Of a DNA stretch of 51,287 nt, positions 25,624 through 33,205 are shown one piece after another. The stretch covers positions 1-51,287 of the forward strand of contig CAKUTA010000016.1 in NCBI GenBank assembly GCA_934691625.1, in the 5' to 3' direction. Under the pieces are notes generated by a model. The model saw only the letters and a program-made list of their open reading frames with translations. It made no database searches and was not told the origin of the DNA. This DNA is from an uncultured Bacteroidales bacterium. GTDB lineage: Bacteria; Bacteroidota; Bacteroidia; Bacteroidales; UBA932. The stretch's first letter is position 1. Each line of letters opens with the position of its first letter. Position numbers and translations under genes: made by a program.

Positions 25624-26325
25624 TCATTCTCCATGGACTGGGACAGGCAACGGAAGGTCAAAACGGTAGCCCTCCGAAGCCAGACGGTCCAGCAGGGCGG
25701 ACAGCAGCCCGGCGGCATGAGGCATACGGTCATGGAGAAGGATGACAGCACCAGGCTCCAGGTGGCGCATAATGCGGTCCAGAGTGTCCTGCTGCCATGT
25801 GGAGCTATCAGTGTGCATCGTATCGAAGCTTCTTACGCTCCAGCCTACCGTCTGAAGTCCGCATCGTCCTGCAGCACGAGCCACAGTCGGATTCACCACA
25901 CCGAAAGGAGGACGGAACAGCGTCACATCTTCCCTTGCCAGCCGCTCCAGGACATTGCGGCATTCCGTGATGTCCTTTATCATGCGCTCCGTGGAATACA
26001 GCGGGAACATGCTGGCATGGCTGAAGGAATGGATACCCACCCTGTGTCCCTCCGCAATGACTCGGCGGACAATATCTTCATTGCCGGTGACATTGGCCCC
26101 TATCATGAAGAAAGTCGCGCGTGCACCACGGGCGTGCAGAACATCAAGCACCTCGGAAGTGCTTCTGCGGACAGGCCCGTCGTCAAAAGTAATGTAAACG
26201 GTTTTCCTGTCCGTGCACTCACGGCAGAATGCCTTGACATATATGCCCGAGCGTATGCTTGCCGACGCCCAGAAAAGGAATCCGGCAGCTGCCATGGCAA
26301 TGAAGATTATAGCAATGATGATCAT
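25624..26325 (-). CDS. polysaccharide deacetylase (NodB/CE4 family), membrane-anchored
   Basis: This 233-residue protein has an N-terminal membrane anchor (about 2-20) and a NodB homology domain. Motif 1 is TFDDGP (46-51), motif 2 the metal-binding HSFSH (99-103), motif 3 RPPFG, motif 4 near GWSVRSFD, and motif 5 VILLHD. All are intact, so a metal-dependent de-N-acetylase acting on an acetylated sugar is expected, probably at the periplasmic face on the sugar added by the cluster glycosyltransferase. The ATG overlaps the stop of the KS-like gene (ATGA, 26322-26325). After it comes a 266-nt gap, the second largest in the gene train. Confidence 0.9.
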   Translation of the reverse strand: MIIIAIIFIAMAAAGFLFWASASIRSGIYVKAFCRECTDRKTVYITFDDGPVRRSTSEVLDVLHARGARATFFMIGANVTGNEDIVRRVIAEGHRVGIHSFSHASMFPLYSTERMIKDITECRNVLERLAREDVTLFRPPFGVVNPTVARAAGRCGLQTVGWSVRSFDTMHTDSSTWQQDTLDRIMRHLEPGAVILLHDRMPHAAGLLSALLDRLASEGYRFDLPLPVPVHGE

Positions 26326-27230
26326 ATCGCAGACCAGTTGCCAGGAACCAGCAGCACCATCATCCCGTCAGGATTCACATCATCCATGTAGAGCACAGGC
26401 GCGGTCACGGAAGCGATGCCATCAGCCATCATGACAGGCAGCATTGAACAGAATGCCCCATAGCGCTGAACCATCCCGCTGCATCTTGCCGTCTCCACCT
26501 CATCCGCACGCAATTTCCTGTCGTTCAGCCGAATGTTTTCCAGGCAATCATTCACGAAATCGGATACATTGTCTGAAGCAGGAGCCATTCCGCAGAGCCT
26601 TGCCATGCCTTGTCTGCCTGATAGCATGAAAAATCCAGCACCTTCGCCGAGAGGCATATATCCGCCTGCGGAATCCTGGTATATTCCCAGTCTTCTGCGT
26701 ACAATGTCCACTTCAGGAGTCACCTCGTCAAAGCCTCCGACAAGCACTTTCCTCCCCGGCTCATCCGCCAGAAGCATGACGGCATCGGCAAATGCGGATG
26801 CAAAGCCTGAAGCCCGCTGGACATAAGTAGTGTTATATGCACGTATCTTACGCATCAATGCGAGATAGCCTGATGCCGTATTAAAAGTGGACTGCATGAA
26901 AGGTGACGGGTTAAGCAGTTCCTCATCACGGTCGAAAATGCTGTCCGCAAAAGATTCAGTATCCTTTATGAAGCCGATTCCCGTGCTTGTGATGATTCCC
27001 GAAACCTGCTCTGACAGGGTGCCATCAAGAGCTTTAAGTCCGCAATATACGGCCATCTTCAGCAGCCTTCCCATCCGCCGGCGGAGATTGGCATCCGCAA
27101 TGGCTGTCCTATAGTCAGGCTCCTGAGCCATACGTGGCTCCGCCATCGGGACTTCATCATGACCATGGCAGACGGCTGCAGCCGACAATATGTAGCACGG
27201 ATTTTCAGGTATTATTCTCAGCTCGCTCAT
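26322..27230 (-). CDS. beta-ketoacyl synthase-like protein lacking the catalytic Cys
   Basis: A 302-residue thiolase-fold protein related to ketosynthases (compare ISTS/GIGF, KVLVGGFDEVTPEV and LGEGAGFFMLS with KS motifs). Where an active KS reads TACSAAGNA, this protein has RASGFASAF (about 139-147), so the nucleophilic Cys appears to be Ser141. The His-containing HGTGT and GHTxGA motifs are also missing. It therefore probably acts as a non-catalytic partner, like a chain-length factor, for the active KS whose gene precedes it. The frame is open to 27257, but MSELRIIPENPC at 27230 gives the usual ATGA overlap with the KS stop. Related truncated KS-like proteins occur in Bacteroidota flexirubin-type clusters. 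Confidence 0.8.
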   Translation of the reverse strand: MSELRIIPENPCYILSAAAVCHGHDEVPMAEPRMAQEPDYRTAIADANLRRRMGRLLKMAVYCGLKALDGTLSEQVSGIITSTGIGFIKDTESFADSIFDRDEELLNPSPFMQSTFNTASGYLALMRKIRAYNTTYVQRASGFASAFADAVMLLADEPGRKVLVGGFDEVTPEVDIVRRRLGIYQDSAGGYMPLGEGAGFFMLSGRQGMARLCGMAPASDNVSDFVNDCLENIRLNDRKLRADEVETARCSGMVQRYGAFCSMLPVMMADGIASVTAPVLYMDDVNPDGMMVLLVPGNWSAI

Positions 27231-28441
27231 ACTCCGGAAAATATCAATGACACACAATTTCCGCTGAATCCGAATGCGGAAGACATTATATGCTCCGGAT
27301 GCGGCAACATGGAGCCGTCATAAGGGACAAGCCCGGCACCTTCCGCAGGAGACGACCAGTTCAGCGACTTCATGAACCGTACATCGCCACTCTCCAGAGC
27401 CTTGCACACGAGCGCTGCCTCGATTCCTTCAGAAGCCCCGAGGGTATGCCCGATGTATGCCTTTAACGAGCTGAATGGAGGAACATCCCCGCCGAATACA
27501 CGAAGCATGGCATTGCTTTCAGCCAGATCATTCACCTGGGTCCCTGTCCCATGCGTATTGATAAAGCCGATATCCTGAGGCTCAAGTCCGGCACAATCCA
27601 ATGCCGCCGCCATTGCCAGCCCGGGCCCGATTCCTTCCGGGGTGCTCGCCGTCTGATGATATGCCTCATTCGCATTGCCCCATCCCGAAAGCCGGCAATA
27701 TGGAGCAATCGGCTCAGAAGACAGCACAATGTATCCGGCACCTTCGCCAAGATTCAGTCCTGCACGAGAGCTGTCGAAAGGACGGCAGACATCAGGATCA
27801 AGGATGCGCAGGGAGTTGAATCCGTTCAATGTGAAACGGCACAGAGAATCCACGCCTCCTGCAATCACCAGATCCGCCATCCCATGCTTTATCATCCTGG
27901 CGCCAAGCATTATGGCATTGCCGGCTGCCGAGCATGCAGTGCTGACCGTAGATACATGCACAGGATGCGCAACAACGCCCCGCGACTCCAGCAGCGAGGC
28001 GATCACGGATGTCACAGCCCCCGGATCATGCATCTGCAGCATACGGATATCCCCTGCTGATATGTCTGAACGGCTGCTCTTCCAGAACACCTCGCTGAGA
28101 TCCATTCCTCCGACAGACGTTCCGGATATGAATGCCACCCTGCTGCCAAGCATATCTGCGCCACGGGATGCCGCATCAGCTGCCGCCTCCATGACCGCCT
28201 TCAGCCCGAGAAGCGCAGTCCGGCTCACAATCTTTCCATCTTCTATGAAAAGCTCCGCCTTCAGTTCACTGTCAGACAGATGCACTTCACCGGCCGGAGA
28301 ATCCACCTTCGTGCTGAAGCGCTGCACAGGAGCGACAGATGTCTTTCCTGACAGCATGACTGAGATATTCTCTGCGACACTCACACCGGCAGCTGAAACA
28401 GCTCCGGCTCCGATTACGTATAGATTTTTCCCTTGTTCCAA
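27227..28441 (-). CDS. 3-oxoacyl-ACP synthase (KASII/FabF-like), active
   Basis: A 404-residue ketosynthase with a complete Cys-His-His triad: Cys170 in VSTACSAAG, His297 in NTHGTGT and His332 in YIGHTLGASEG. It should condense malonyl-ACP with an ACP-bound acyl chain. The N-terminus KNLYVIGAGAVSAAG is the normal KS start, yet no ATG is available: the only start consistent with it is the TTG at 28441, 5 nt after the TGA of the ACP gene. The gene is followed by a Cys-less homologue with a 4-nt overlap, which suggests a KS/chain-length-factor heterodimer as in type II polyketide and aryl-polyene systems. Confidence 0.93.
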   Translation of the reverse strand: MEQGKNLYVIGAGAVSAAGVSVAENISVMLSGKTSVAPVQRFSTKVDSPAGEVHLSDSELKAELFIEDGKIVSRTALLGLKAVMEAAADAASRGADMLGSRVAFISGTSVGGMDLSEVFWKSSRSDISAGDIRMLQMHDPGAVTSVIASLLESRGVVAHPVHVSTVSTACSAAGNAIMLGARMIKHGMADLVIAGGVDSLCRFTLNGFNSLRILDPDVCRPFDSSRAGLNLGEGAGYIVLSSEPIAPYCRLSGWGNANEAYHQTASTPEGIGPGLAMAAALDCAGLEPQDIGFINTHGTGTQVNDLAESNAMLRVFGGDVPPFSSLKAYIGHTLGASEGIEAALVCKALESGDVRFMKSLNWSSPAEGAGLVPYDGSMLPHPEHIMSSAFGFSGNCVSLIFSGV

Positions 28442-28446
28442 TGTTA

Positions 28447-28710
28447 TCAGAAGCTGTTTTGATTGGCCCTGATGCAGTCAGCCATTGTCTTCACGGAATA
28501 GAACACCTGCTTTCCTTCGGCAGGGTTCTTCAGCTTGATGCCATACTCCTTATCCAGCAGCAGTATAATTTCCAGTGCATCAATGGAATCCAGTCCAAGT
28601 CCCTCATCACCGAAGAGCGGAGCTTCCGGGTCAATGTCCTCAGGCTTGATTTCTTCCAGGTTCAGCGCCTCGATAAGCTGCTCTTTCAGCTTCTCTATCA
28701 GCTCGTCCAT
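28447..28710 (-). CDS. acyl carrier protein
   Basis: An 87-residue acidic four-helix carrier protein. The phosphopantetheine attachment site is Ser42 in GLGLDSIDALEI. It differs clearly from the second ACP of the cluster (32745-33008), so each probably serves a different ketosynthase or transferase. It lies directly upstream of the active KS gene and downstream of the MITE that splits the operon at 28.8 kb. A candidate promoter (-7 TATTTTTG, complement of 28931-28938) could drive it separately. Confidence 0.95.
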   Translation of the reverse strand: MDELIEKLKEQLIEALNLEEIKPEDIDPEAPLFGDEGLGLDSIDALEIILLLDKEYGIKLKNPAEGKQVFYSVKTMADCIRANQNSF

Positions 28711-28738
28711 AAGTCTATGTATTTAATTTTGTAACCGT

Positions 28739-28903
28739 TAGAAGCTGTTTTGAAATTATTATCAGAAGGTTTGAGAGGAAAAGACTTCAGGTTCGACCGA
28801 GGATTCTAGGAAGATAGCGGTGACTATCTGACCTGAAGACTCGGGAAGAAAATGAAGGAATTCTACCTCAAACAACTTTTTAATCATTTCAAAACAGATT
28901 CTA
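28739..28903. mobile_element. 165-bp MITE inside the lipid gene train
   Basis: The ends 28739-28761 (TAGAAGCTGTTTTGAAATTA then TTA) and 28881-28903 are inverted repeats with 21 of 23 positions matching, and begin and end with TA, as in elements that target TA. The interior is also palindromic: CTTCAGGT at 28785-28792 pairs with 28831-28838, and AGATAG at 28812-28817 with 28824-28829. The whole element can fold into one long hairpin. A 41-codon frame inside (MIKKLFEVEF...) has no recognisable product. It sits between the KS fusion gene and the ACP gene. Confidence 0.75.
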
Positions 28904-28930
28904 TATGCTGTTTCAAGAACAGTCTCTATG

Positions 28931-28961
28931 CAAAAATAGCCATTATCAGGTTCAACTGCAA
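28931..28961 (-). promoter_or_regulatory. candidate internal promoter upstream of the MITE and ACP
   Basis: On the minus strand TTG (28961-28959), 20 nt, then TATTTTTG (28938-28931), a full -7 match. It partly lies in the 3' end of the KS fusion gene and would re-initiate transcription ahead of the MITE. Confidence 0.45.
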
Positions 28962-30718
28962 CACGGTGCGTCATGCATCGCGGCTGACAGCAGCCTGAAT
29001 TCAGCATTGTATTTTCCTGCGATACAATCGAAATATCCTGCTATACAATATTTCAGGTCCTGAGCCTGAATCATGCAGGCAGCGTATTGCAACATGCCAT
29101 CAATTCCCGGCTCCGCAGTCCAGAGCCACGTATTCTCCCCCTTTATATGATGCCTGATGGAGATTTCCCCGGATGCGACATTAGGCAAAGTATAAACGAA
29201 CACAGACGGGCTTGCATCCACATCTCCTTCCGAATCAATTATCTGCTGATGCCTCATATCCGTGTCCAGGCATCCGTATCTTCCGGAAAGAATCATTCCA
29301 CATTCCTCCTCGCCGAACTCCACACCATCCAGGAGCCATTCAGATGCCATATATGCCAGTTTACAGAAGTCATCCATCTTATAGAATTTCATATATGATC
29401 CTCCGCGTGACTTGAAGGCCTCGCGTATGAATGTCCCGAAATCAGCATCATTGCCAGCAAACACTTCCGCCCCATCCACTCTGATACAGCCGTCATTGAT
29501 TTCCACCGTGCGGCAGACATTGGCATCGGCAGCCATGCTAAGAGAGGAAGCCTGGCAGTTCCCACCCGCTTCAAGAGCTACAGCCGCATTGGTTCCTCCG
29601 AAACCTGAAGCAGTCTTGACACAGCGAAGCACCTTTGCCCCAGGCAGTTTTCTGTTCTCCGCAGACACGTTCAATGGCATCGGAACGCCAAGCTTGCTGA
29701 ATCCTGGTGTGCCGATGCAGATTCCGCGTTTCAGTTCCTCCGCCGCAATGATGGTCTCTATCACGCCCGACGCTCCCATTGTATGTCCGAAATATGGCTT
29801 CAAGCTCTGTACAGGAACATCCTGCAGCCCTGCGAGCGTTGCAGCCTTGGACTCCATCTCGTCATTATATGCGGTGGCAGTGCCATGCATCTGAAGCTGA
29901 TCGACCTGTTCGTGTGAAATGCCTGCTTCATACATCGCTTTCCTGATGGCGAAGAAAAGCCCGTCACCTGTTCTTGACGGTCCTGAAATATGGTTTGCAT
30001 CATCTGTAGCTGCACCTCCAGACACTGCCACTGCATCTTCCGTCATGGGTTCCCTGGTAAGCAGCATTGCCCCGCAGGCCTCACCGAGATTCAGCCCGCA
30101 GCGCGATATGTCATAAGGGCGGCACAGCTCCGGGCTCAATGACTTGAATGAAGCGAAGCCGCTTGTTATAAAGCGGTTCTGCGTATCGGCACCCACCACG
30201 ATGACATTGTCACAGACACCGTAAAGTATCATTCTTCTGGCGGCTACTATAGCCGACACGCCTGATATGCAGGCATTTGATATGACATAGATATTCCCGG
30301 GCATGACACCTGTCAGCTCGCCTATGCGCATCGCCATCTGCCCGCACAATACGGGATCAGAGGCCAATGGAATATGAGGACCGCCTCCGCAATGCCCCTC
30401 AAGCAGGGAGACATTGCCTTTCGCCGATGCAATGATCAGGCATGTCCGTCCAGCCGGGATGTCCGGCATGACAGCTCTGACACATTCTGCAGCAAGCATT
30501 TCCGTGCGCGTATATTTATCTCCGAAGCGGGCACGCAGTCTTGCGTATATATCTTCAGGGATGATTCCAGCCATGACAGATGACTGCGTGACACGAGGGT
30601 CAGATACCCTGCGGGCACCGGTCTCGCCGCGAAGAAGTGCCTCCACATTGGTCATAACACCTTCCCCAAGCGCTGTTATCATCGATGCTCCGGATATATA
30701 TACCTTTCCCTTCAGCAT
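28952..30718 (-). CDS. ketosynthase fused to a degenerate KS-like C-terminal domain
   Basis: This 588-residue protein is longer than a normal KS (about 400). Residues 1-388 are an active ketosynthase with Cys150 (VISNACISG), His278 (MHGTATAYND) and His312 (YFGHTMGASG), ending in ASGFGGTNAAVALE. Residues about 395-588 resemble the short KS-like proteins found as separate genes in flexirubin-type clusters: FYKMDDFCKLAYMASEWL, GRYGCLDTD, SPSVFVYTLPNVASGEISI and KGENTWLW. That tail lacks any catalytic Cys/His set. The fusion thus seems to combine an extending KS with a structural half. It is separated from the methyltransferase gene by 1 nt and from the ACP gene by a 241-nt gap filled by a MITE. 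Confidence 0.88.
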   Translation of the reverse strand: MLKGKVYISGASMITALGEGVMTNVEALLRGETGARRVSDPRVTQSSVMAGIIPEDIYARLRARFGDKYTRTEMLAAECVRAVMPDIPAGRTCLIIASAKGNVSLLEGHCGGGPHIPLASDPVLCGQMAMRIGELTGVMPGNIYVISNACISGVSAIVAARRMILYGVCDNVIVVGADTQNRFITSGFASFKSLSPELCRPYDISRCGLNLGEACGAMLLTREPMTEDAVAVSGGAATDDANHISGPSRTGDGLFFAIRKAMYEAGISHEQVDQLQMHGTATAYNDEMESKAATLAGLQDVPVQSLKPYFGHTMGASGVIETIIAAEELKRGICIGTPGFSKLGVPMPLNVSAENRKLPGAKVLRCVKTASGFGGTNAAVALEAGGNCQASSLSMAADANVCRTVEINDGCIRVDGAEVFAGNDADFGTFIREAFKSRGGSYMKFYKMDDFCKLAYMASEWLLDGVEFGEEECGMILSGRYGCLDTDMRHQQIIDSEGDVDASPSVFVYTLPNVASGEISIRHHIKGENTWLWTAEPGIDGMLQYAACMIQAQDLKYCIAGYFDCIAGKYNAEFRLLSAAMHDAPCCS

Positions 30719-30719
30719 A

Positions 30720-31802
30720 TCACTTCTTCAGTCCGCAGCGGATAAGGCTATGCCCATATCCAAGATTATCAACAATCTCCATGATCTCCATACCAGCATG
30801 CCCGATCATCTGCGCCAGGTCCTCGCTGAAAAACATCTTGCTGTTGCCATTTGCCATCGCCGTAAAATACACGCTGGTCTGCGCAAGATCAAATGAGGCT
30901 GTATCGAATTTCTGCCTGTCCCACAGAGTCTCCATGATAAACACCTGTGTATCATGATTCATACCTGATGCCACGCGGGGAAGTATGCTCTCCACCTGCT
31001 CCTGCGAGAAGCAGTCCAGGAACTGGCTCATCCATACGACATCGAATCCTCCGGGAATCACCGTGCCGGGATCAAGCAGATCTCCTGGATGCGTGTGTAT
31101 CCTGTCCGCACCAGGCTTTCCCTCAACATTTTTCCTAAGCATGCATATCTGCTGCGGCAGATCCATGACTGTCACATTGATATCCGGATCTGAAGATACA
31201 CATTTAAGCGCAAACCGTCCAGTATTTCCTCCGATATCCAGGAGCGATTCCGGGTGTCCTGCAAAAACATGATCCAGTGCATCCTCGAATGAATTATCGG
31301 AATAGAAGTGGTCGAAGCCGAACCAGCTTTTCTGAACCTCGGGCTCCAGGGAGGAAAGCCCCTCATACAATGTAGGCCACGGGCCAAGCTCTTTAAGTCC
31401 CGCCGGCTTCCCCGTACGGATCGCCTCGTCCAGATGGTACATTCCCTTATAGTTCACATCATTATTGAAATCCATGTCAGCCCTGACCATAGGGTCATTA
31501 AGCAGGAACCATCCGATTTTGGATATAGTGAAGCGGCTGTCATTAATGAATACGGTACCGGCAGTAAGCGAGGACTCCAGAAGGACCTTCGCCCCATAGG
31601 AGGAGATGCCAGCCGAAGAAGCGACCTCCTCCACGGTCATGCCTGCAGGGGACTTGCGTCCTGCCTCTTCCAGCATCGAGAATATGCCGTATCTTATCAT
31701 CAGGCGGCTGACCTGGAACACTATCGGTGCAAATGCTATCCCGTGTGCAATGCGCTGGGCATCCGCCGCAGCCATTCTGTATCCGCTATATTTTTTATTC
31801 AT
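30720..31802 (-). CDS. SAM-dependent O-methyltransferase-like protein
   Basis: A 360-residue protein with the two-part layout of plant-type O-methyltransferases: an N-terminal helical/winged-helix part (residues about 20-110, with GMTVEEVASSAGISSYGAKV) and a class I Rossmann methyltransferase (from about 170). Motif I is LLDIGGNTGRFAL, motif II VMDLPQQ, and the post-I region is GGFDVVWMSQFLDCFS. Enzymes of this kind methylate hydroxyls on aromatic, polyketide or carotenoid substrates. Together with the PaaK-like ligase, this supports a methylated aryl or resorcinol-type head group, but the substrate is inferred. The stop is 1 nt from the KS fusion ATG's upstream side and the gene starts 1 nt after the acyltransferase stop. 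Confidence 0.87.
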   Translation of the reverse strand: MNKKYSGYRMAAADAQRIAHGIAFAPIVFQVSRLMIRYGIFSMLEEAGRKSPAGMTVEEVASSAGISSYGAKVLLESSLTAGTVFINDSRFTISKIGWFLLNDPMVRADMDFNNDVNYKGMYHLDEAIRTGKPAGLKELGPWPTLYEGLSSLEPEVQKSWFGFDHFYSDNSFEDALDHVFAGHPESLLDIGGNTGRFALKCVSSDPDINVTVMDLPQQICMLRKNVEGKPGADRIHTHPGDLLDPGTVIPGGFDVVWMSQFLDCFSQEQVESILPRVASGMNHDTQVFIMETLWDRQKFDTASFDLAQTSVYFTAMANGNSKMFFSEDLAQMIGHAGMEIMEIVDNLGYGHSLIRCGLKK

Positions 31803-31803
31803 A

Positions 31804-32724
31804 TCAGTCGTGATTCTTCACATCTGAAGAAGCGCCGTCGCGCAATCCCCAGAAATCATAATAGTTATACCACTGTTCAGGATGCTTCTCCAGTTCCGTC
31901 TCCAGCGCCCTGATGAACTGGGCCAGGATATTTTCTTCTGCGCCCTTGTGTGACTGCGGCTGCTCTGCCTCTGTAAATGTGAAGCGATATGTCATGCCGG
32001 GCTCCCGTACCGAGAAATAGAACAGGACGGGGACATGCATCCTTGCGGCAAGACAGAACGGGCCATAAGGGAATTTCACATCATGTCCAAGCAGCGGCGC
32101 ATGAATGAGCTTGTCCTCATTCACATATCTGTCGCCAAGGAAACATACAAGCTCGCCTCTGTCAAGAGCCTCCGTAATCATGAAAACATGGGCCAGATTG
32201 TCCTTGTTCACAGGAATAATCCTGAATGGCGCATCAGTAGCCTTGTTCTTCTCCAGAAGTTCCTTTATATCCGAATGTTCATTGTCATACATGACAAGAT
32301 TCAGCTTCGTGCCATATCTGCGGAAGAACGGCTCCCCGGCAGCCCAGTTACCGAAATGCGCACCTATCACGATAACCCCGTGCCCGCCGCTGACAGCCGG
32401 TTTCAATGCGTCCAATCCTTCAAAGTCATAATGATATCTACCCGAAAGTCCTGAAGATATGGCGACCTTGTCTATTATCGACTGTCCGAAGGAATAGTAG
32501 TTTCTGAATATGAACAATGCAGACTTCACTCTACCGTAGCCGAAGATCCGTCTGGCATAGCGCCATATATCTGCAGTAGAAGAAGGTGCTGCCGCAATGA
32601 AGTACAGCGAGACGAAAAACAGAAGGAAATAGGCAGCACGGATGCCGCAATGTCTTATCAGAAATATGAAAATCTGATAGCCGGTCTTCCCGCCACGGGA
32701 TCTGCCTTGCCACTGTTCTGCCAT
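31804..32724 (-). CDS. LpxL/HtrB-like lysophospholipid acyltransferase
   Basis: A 306-residue inner-membrane acyltransferase with an N-terminal hydrophobic segment (about 28-47), then GVIVIGAHFGNWAAGEPFF (116-134), LVCFLGDRYVN and FPYGPFCLAARMHVPVLFYF. The family transfers acyl chains from ACP to lipid A or, in aryl-polyene and flexirubin clusters, to the polyene head. The usual signature is HxGNWE with the acid at H+5; here His123 is present but that position is Ala128, with a Glu only at 131. Either the acid has shifted or the enzyme is altered. The gene lies 20 nt after the first ACP of the cluster and 1 nt before the methyltransferase. Confidence 0.87.
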   Translation of the reverse strand: MAEQWQGRSRGGKTGYQIFIFLIRHCGIRAAYFLLFFVSLYFIAAAPSSTADIWRYARRIFGYGRVKSALFIFRNYYSFGQSIIDKVAISSGLSGRYHYDFEGLDALKPAVSGGHGVIVIGAHFGNWAAGEPFFRRYGTKLNLVMYDNEHSDIKELLEKNKATDAPFRIIPVNKDNLAHVFMITEALDRGELVCFLGDRYVNEDKLIHAPLLGHDVKFPYGPFCLAARMHVPVLFYFSVREPGMTYRFTFTEAEQPQSHKGAEENILAQFIRALETELEKHPEQWYNYYDFWGLRDGASSDVKNHD

Positions 32725-32744
32725 AGGTCGAATCTTAGTCCTGT

Positions 32745-33008
32745 CTATCTGGTGCCATCCGCTGCAGGCCCTATCTTCCCGTAGAGGAAGTCATAGAAAT
32801 CAGAGAATGTTTTTATTCCGGTGAAGTCCTCCTTTTTCATGACATATCCGAAGTTCTTCTCGACAAGCACCACGATATCTACAATGTCCAGACTGTCCAG
32901 ATCCAGCACTCCCATAAGCGAGGCATCCGGCTGCATGTCATTCACATCAGCCTCGAATTCCTCCGACAATATCCCGTTCACCTTATTGACAAATTCTTCC
33001 CTGGTCAT
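32745..33008 (-). CDS. acyl carrier protein, first gene of the long train
   Basis: An 87-residue ACP with the attachment Ser39 in GVLDLDSLDIVDIV. The sequence is more divergent than the housekeeping AcpP and ends in a C-terminal FYDFLYGKIG helix. It is the promoter-proximal gene of the minus-strand cluster; a good promoter (TTTG, 20 nt, TAAATTCG) lies just upstream, giving a leader of about 15 nt. It is followed after 20 nt by the LpxL-like acyltransferase, its likely partner. Confidence 0.95.
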   Translation of the reverse strand: MTREEFVNKVNGILSEEFEADVNDMQPDASLMGVLDLDSLDIVDIVVLVEKNFGYVMKKEDFTGIKTFSDFYDFLYGKIGPAADGTR

Positions 33009-33030
33009 TGTTTACTTTTTAAGTATCTTG

Positions 33031-33062
33031 CGAATTTAGACTATTTTTTCCGCTTCTGCAAA
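33031..33062 (-). promoter_or_regulatory. promoter of the lipid gene train
   Basis: On the minus strand TTTG (33062-33059), exactly 20 nt, then TAAATTCG (33038-33031; one mismatch to TAnnTTTG). The predicted start is near 33024, about 15 nt before the ACP ATG at 33008. Confidence 0.65.
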
Positions 33063-33111
33063 TGGCGCTTTACCCTGAGTCCTCTGGAAGAGTGCGCAGC
33101 ACAAGTTTCCA

Positions 33112-33126
33112 GGATGCTGTTTTGAA
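33112..33126. repeat. short MITE-end remnant
   Basis: The stretch GATGCTGTTTTGAAATGG starting at 33112 shares the 14-mer GCTGTTTTGAAATG with the right ends of the MITE copies at 9755-9831 and 28739-28903. It lies in the divergent promoter region at 33.1 kb. No second end is visible. Confidence 0.4.
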
Positions 33127-33152
33127 ATGGAGCGGGAATAAGAATGTTCCTC

Positions 33153-33183
33153 TTGCATAATACACCCGGAATCTATAAATTTG
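33153..33183 (+). promoter_or_regulatory. promoter of the lipoprotein-PagL operon
   Basis: TTG at 33153-33155, 20 nt, then TAAATTTG at 33176-33183, a perfect -7 element. The ATG follows at 33206. Confidence 0.65.
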
Positions 33184-33205
33184 AACGAAAAAGAGACAGG
33201 CAGCA

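Noticed and set aside
28762..29007. Short minus-strand ORF MLNSGCCQPRC... ending in VFSSQTF
   Set aside because: It runs from the end of the KS gene into the MITE; the protein has no family and depends on the element.
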